This document shows positions 63,697 through 64,000 of a DNA stretch of 64,000 bases, piece after piece; the stretch's first letter is position 1; every line of letters starts with the position of its first letter. Source of the stretch: Rhizobium sp. (GTDB lineage Bacteria > Pseudomonadota > Alphaproteobacteria > Rhizobiales > Rhizobiaceae). Under the pieces are notes generated by a model. It was not told where the DNA came from. It worked only from the letters and a program-made list of their open reading frames with translations, and ran no database searches. Made by a program: the position numbers and the translations under genes. The DNA lies in the NCBI GenBank assembly GCA_002796995.1, contig PEKW01000002.1, positions 877,990 to 941,989 on the forward strand. Reading direction: 5' to 3'.

Positions 63697-64000
63697 TCAC
63701 TCCGTTATCACCGCCGCCCCGGCCTCCCGATAGGGTGCCAGCCTCTCCGCCGCGATCCCGTCCGGCACGATCAGCCCGGTGATGGCGTCGAGCGGGGCGA
63801 TGCGGCAGGGGGAGACGGCGTCGAGTTTCTCCTCCGTCACCGCCACATAGGTTTTCGCGCTGGCATCGAGGATGTGGCGCTTGATCGCCGCCTCCTCGAA
63901 ATCGCCGGTCGACAGGCCGTGGCGTGGGTGCGCGGCGGTGACGCCGAGGAAGAAGATGTCGGGGCGGATCGCATCGATCGCCGCCATCGCCCGGGCGCCG
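63697..64000 (-). CDS. DeoR-family transcriptional regulator, C-terminal part
   Basis: The visible 100 residues match the DeoR effector domain: IRPDIFFLGVTAAHPRHGL, FEEAAIKRHILDASAKTYV, and the final segment LIVPDGIAAERLAPYREAGA. The N-terminal HTH lies beyond the right edge. DeoR/GlpR regulators sense sugar phosphates and repress carbohydrate operons. The regulated genes are not in the window. Confidence 0.85.
   Translation of the reverse strand, partial: GARAMAAIDAIRPDIFFLGVTAAHPRHGLSTGDFEEAAIKRHILDASAKTYVAVTEEKLDAVSPCRIAPLDAITGLIVPDGIAAERLAPYREAGAAVITE

Overview
The window is a GC-rich chromosomal segment of an alphaproteobacterium, almost certainly Rhizobiaceae (Rhizobium/Agrobacterium/Sinorhizobium/Shinella relatives). 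The support is the gene order ccrM end - HAD - mutY - DUF721 - DsbA-like lipoprotein - smc - ppdK, the rhizobial-type asparaginase, a RirA-like TGA-N9-TCA operator, CcrM with a RAMA domain, and many palindromic RIME-like intergenic repeats. No phage integrase, transposase, CRISPR array or rRNA operon was seen; two tRNA genes are present.

Layout. 1-11.3 kb: end of the CcrM adenine methyltransferase, a SnoaL-like protein, a TPR/GT41 glycosyltransferase, a HigBA-type toxin-antitoxin pair, HAD phosphatase and mutY (one operon), DUF721/DciA, a short AT-rich accessory patch, DsbA-like lipoprotein and smc. 11.3-24.7 kb: PAS-GGDEF cyclase, methyltransferase divergent from an iron-type ABC importer with an iron-responsive operator between them, Ivy lysozyme inhibitor, ppdK, membrane proteins, MBL hydrolase, cupin and a PfpI protease-like protein. 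24.9-34 kb: tRNA-Gln, a run of small secreted proteins, two tandem RTX proteins, an orphan flagellin, a lipoprotein and tRNA-Pro.

34-42.3 kb is a complete sulfate-assimilation locus: cysH-cysD-cysN on the minus strand, an Rrf2 regulator, and the sulfate importer sbp-cysT-cysW-cysA on the plus strand. It can import sulfate, adenylylate it to APS and reduce APS to sulfite. Two toxin-antitoxin modules follow (42.4-43.6 kb). betA and betB (choline to glycine betaine) follow, but three small opposite-strand genes lie between them. 48.3-49.6 kb is a nitric-oxide module (truncated haemoglobin, NsrR, small membrane peptide) behind an NsrR-like palindrome. Then come an EAL-CBS-GGDEF protein, a quinone oxidoreductase, an AAA ATPase and a second TPR/GT41 transferase.

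The most unusual region is 56.0-60.5 kb. A 24-codon ORF with an exceptionally strong ribosome-binding site and a structured, terminator-ended downstream region precede the asparaginase gene. The 3' end of the asparaginase gene then recurs as degenerate copies flanking unrelated small genes, interleaved with RIME repeats. The window ends with a cupin, a Tat-signal short-chain dehydrogenase, an outer-membrane beta-barrel protein and the C-terminal part of a DeoR-family regulator. Long antisense ORFs across the window are by-products of GC-rich codon usage and are not listed.
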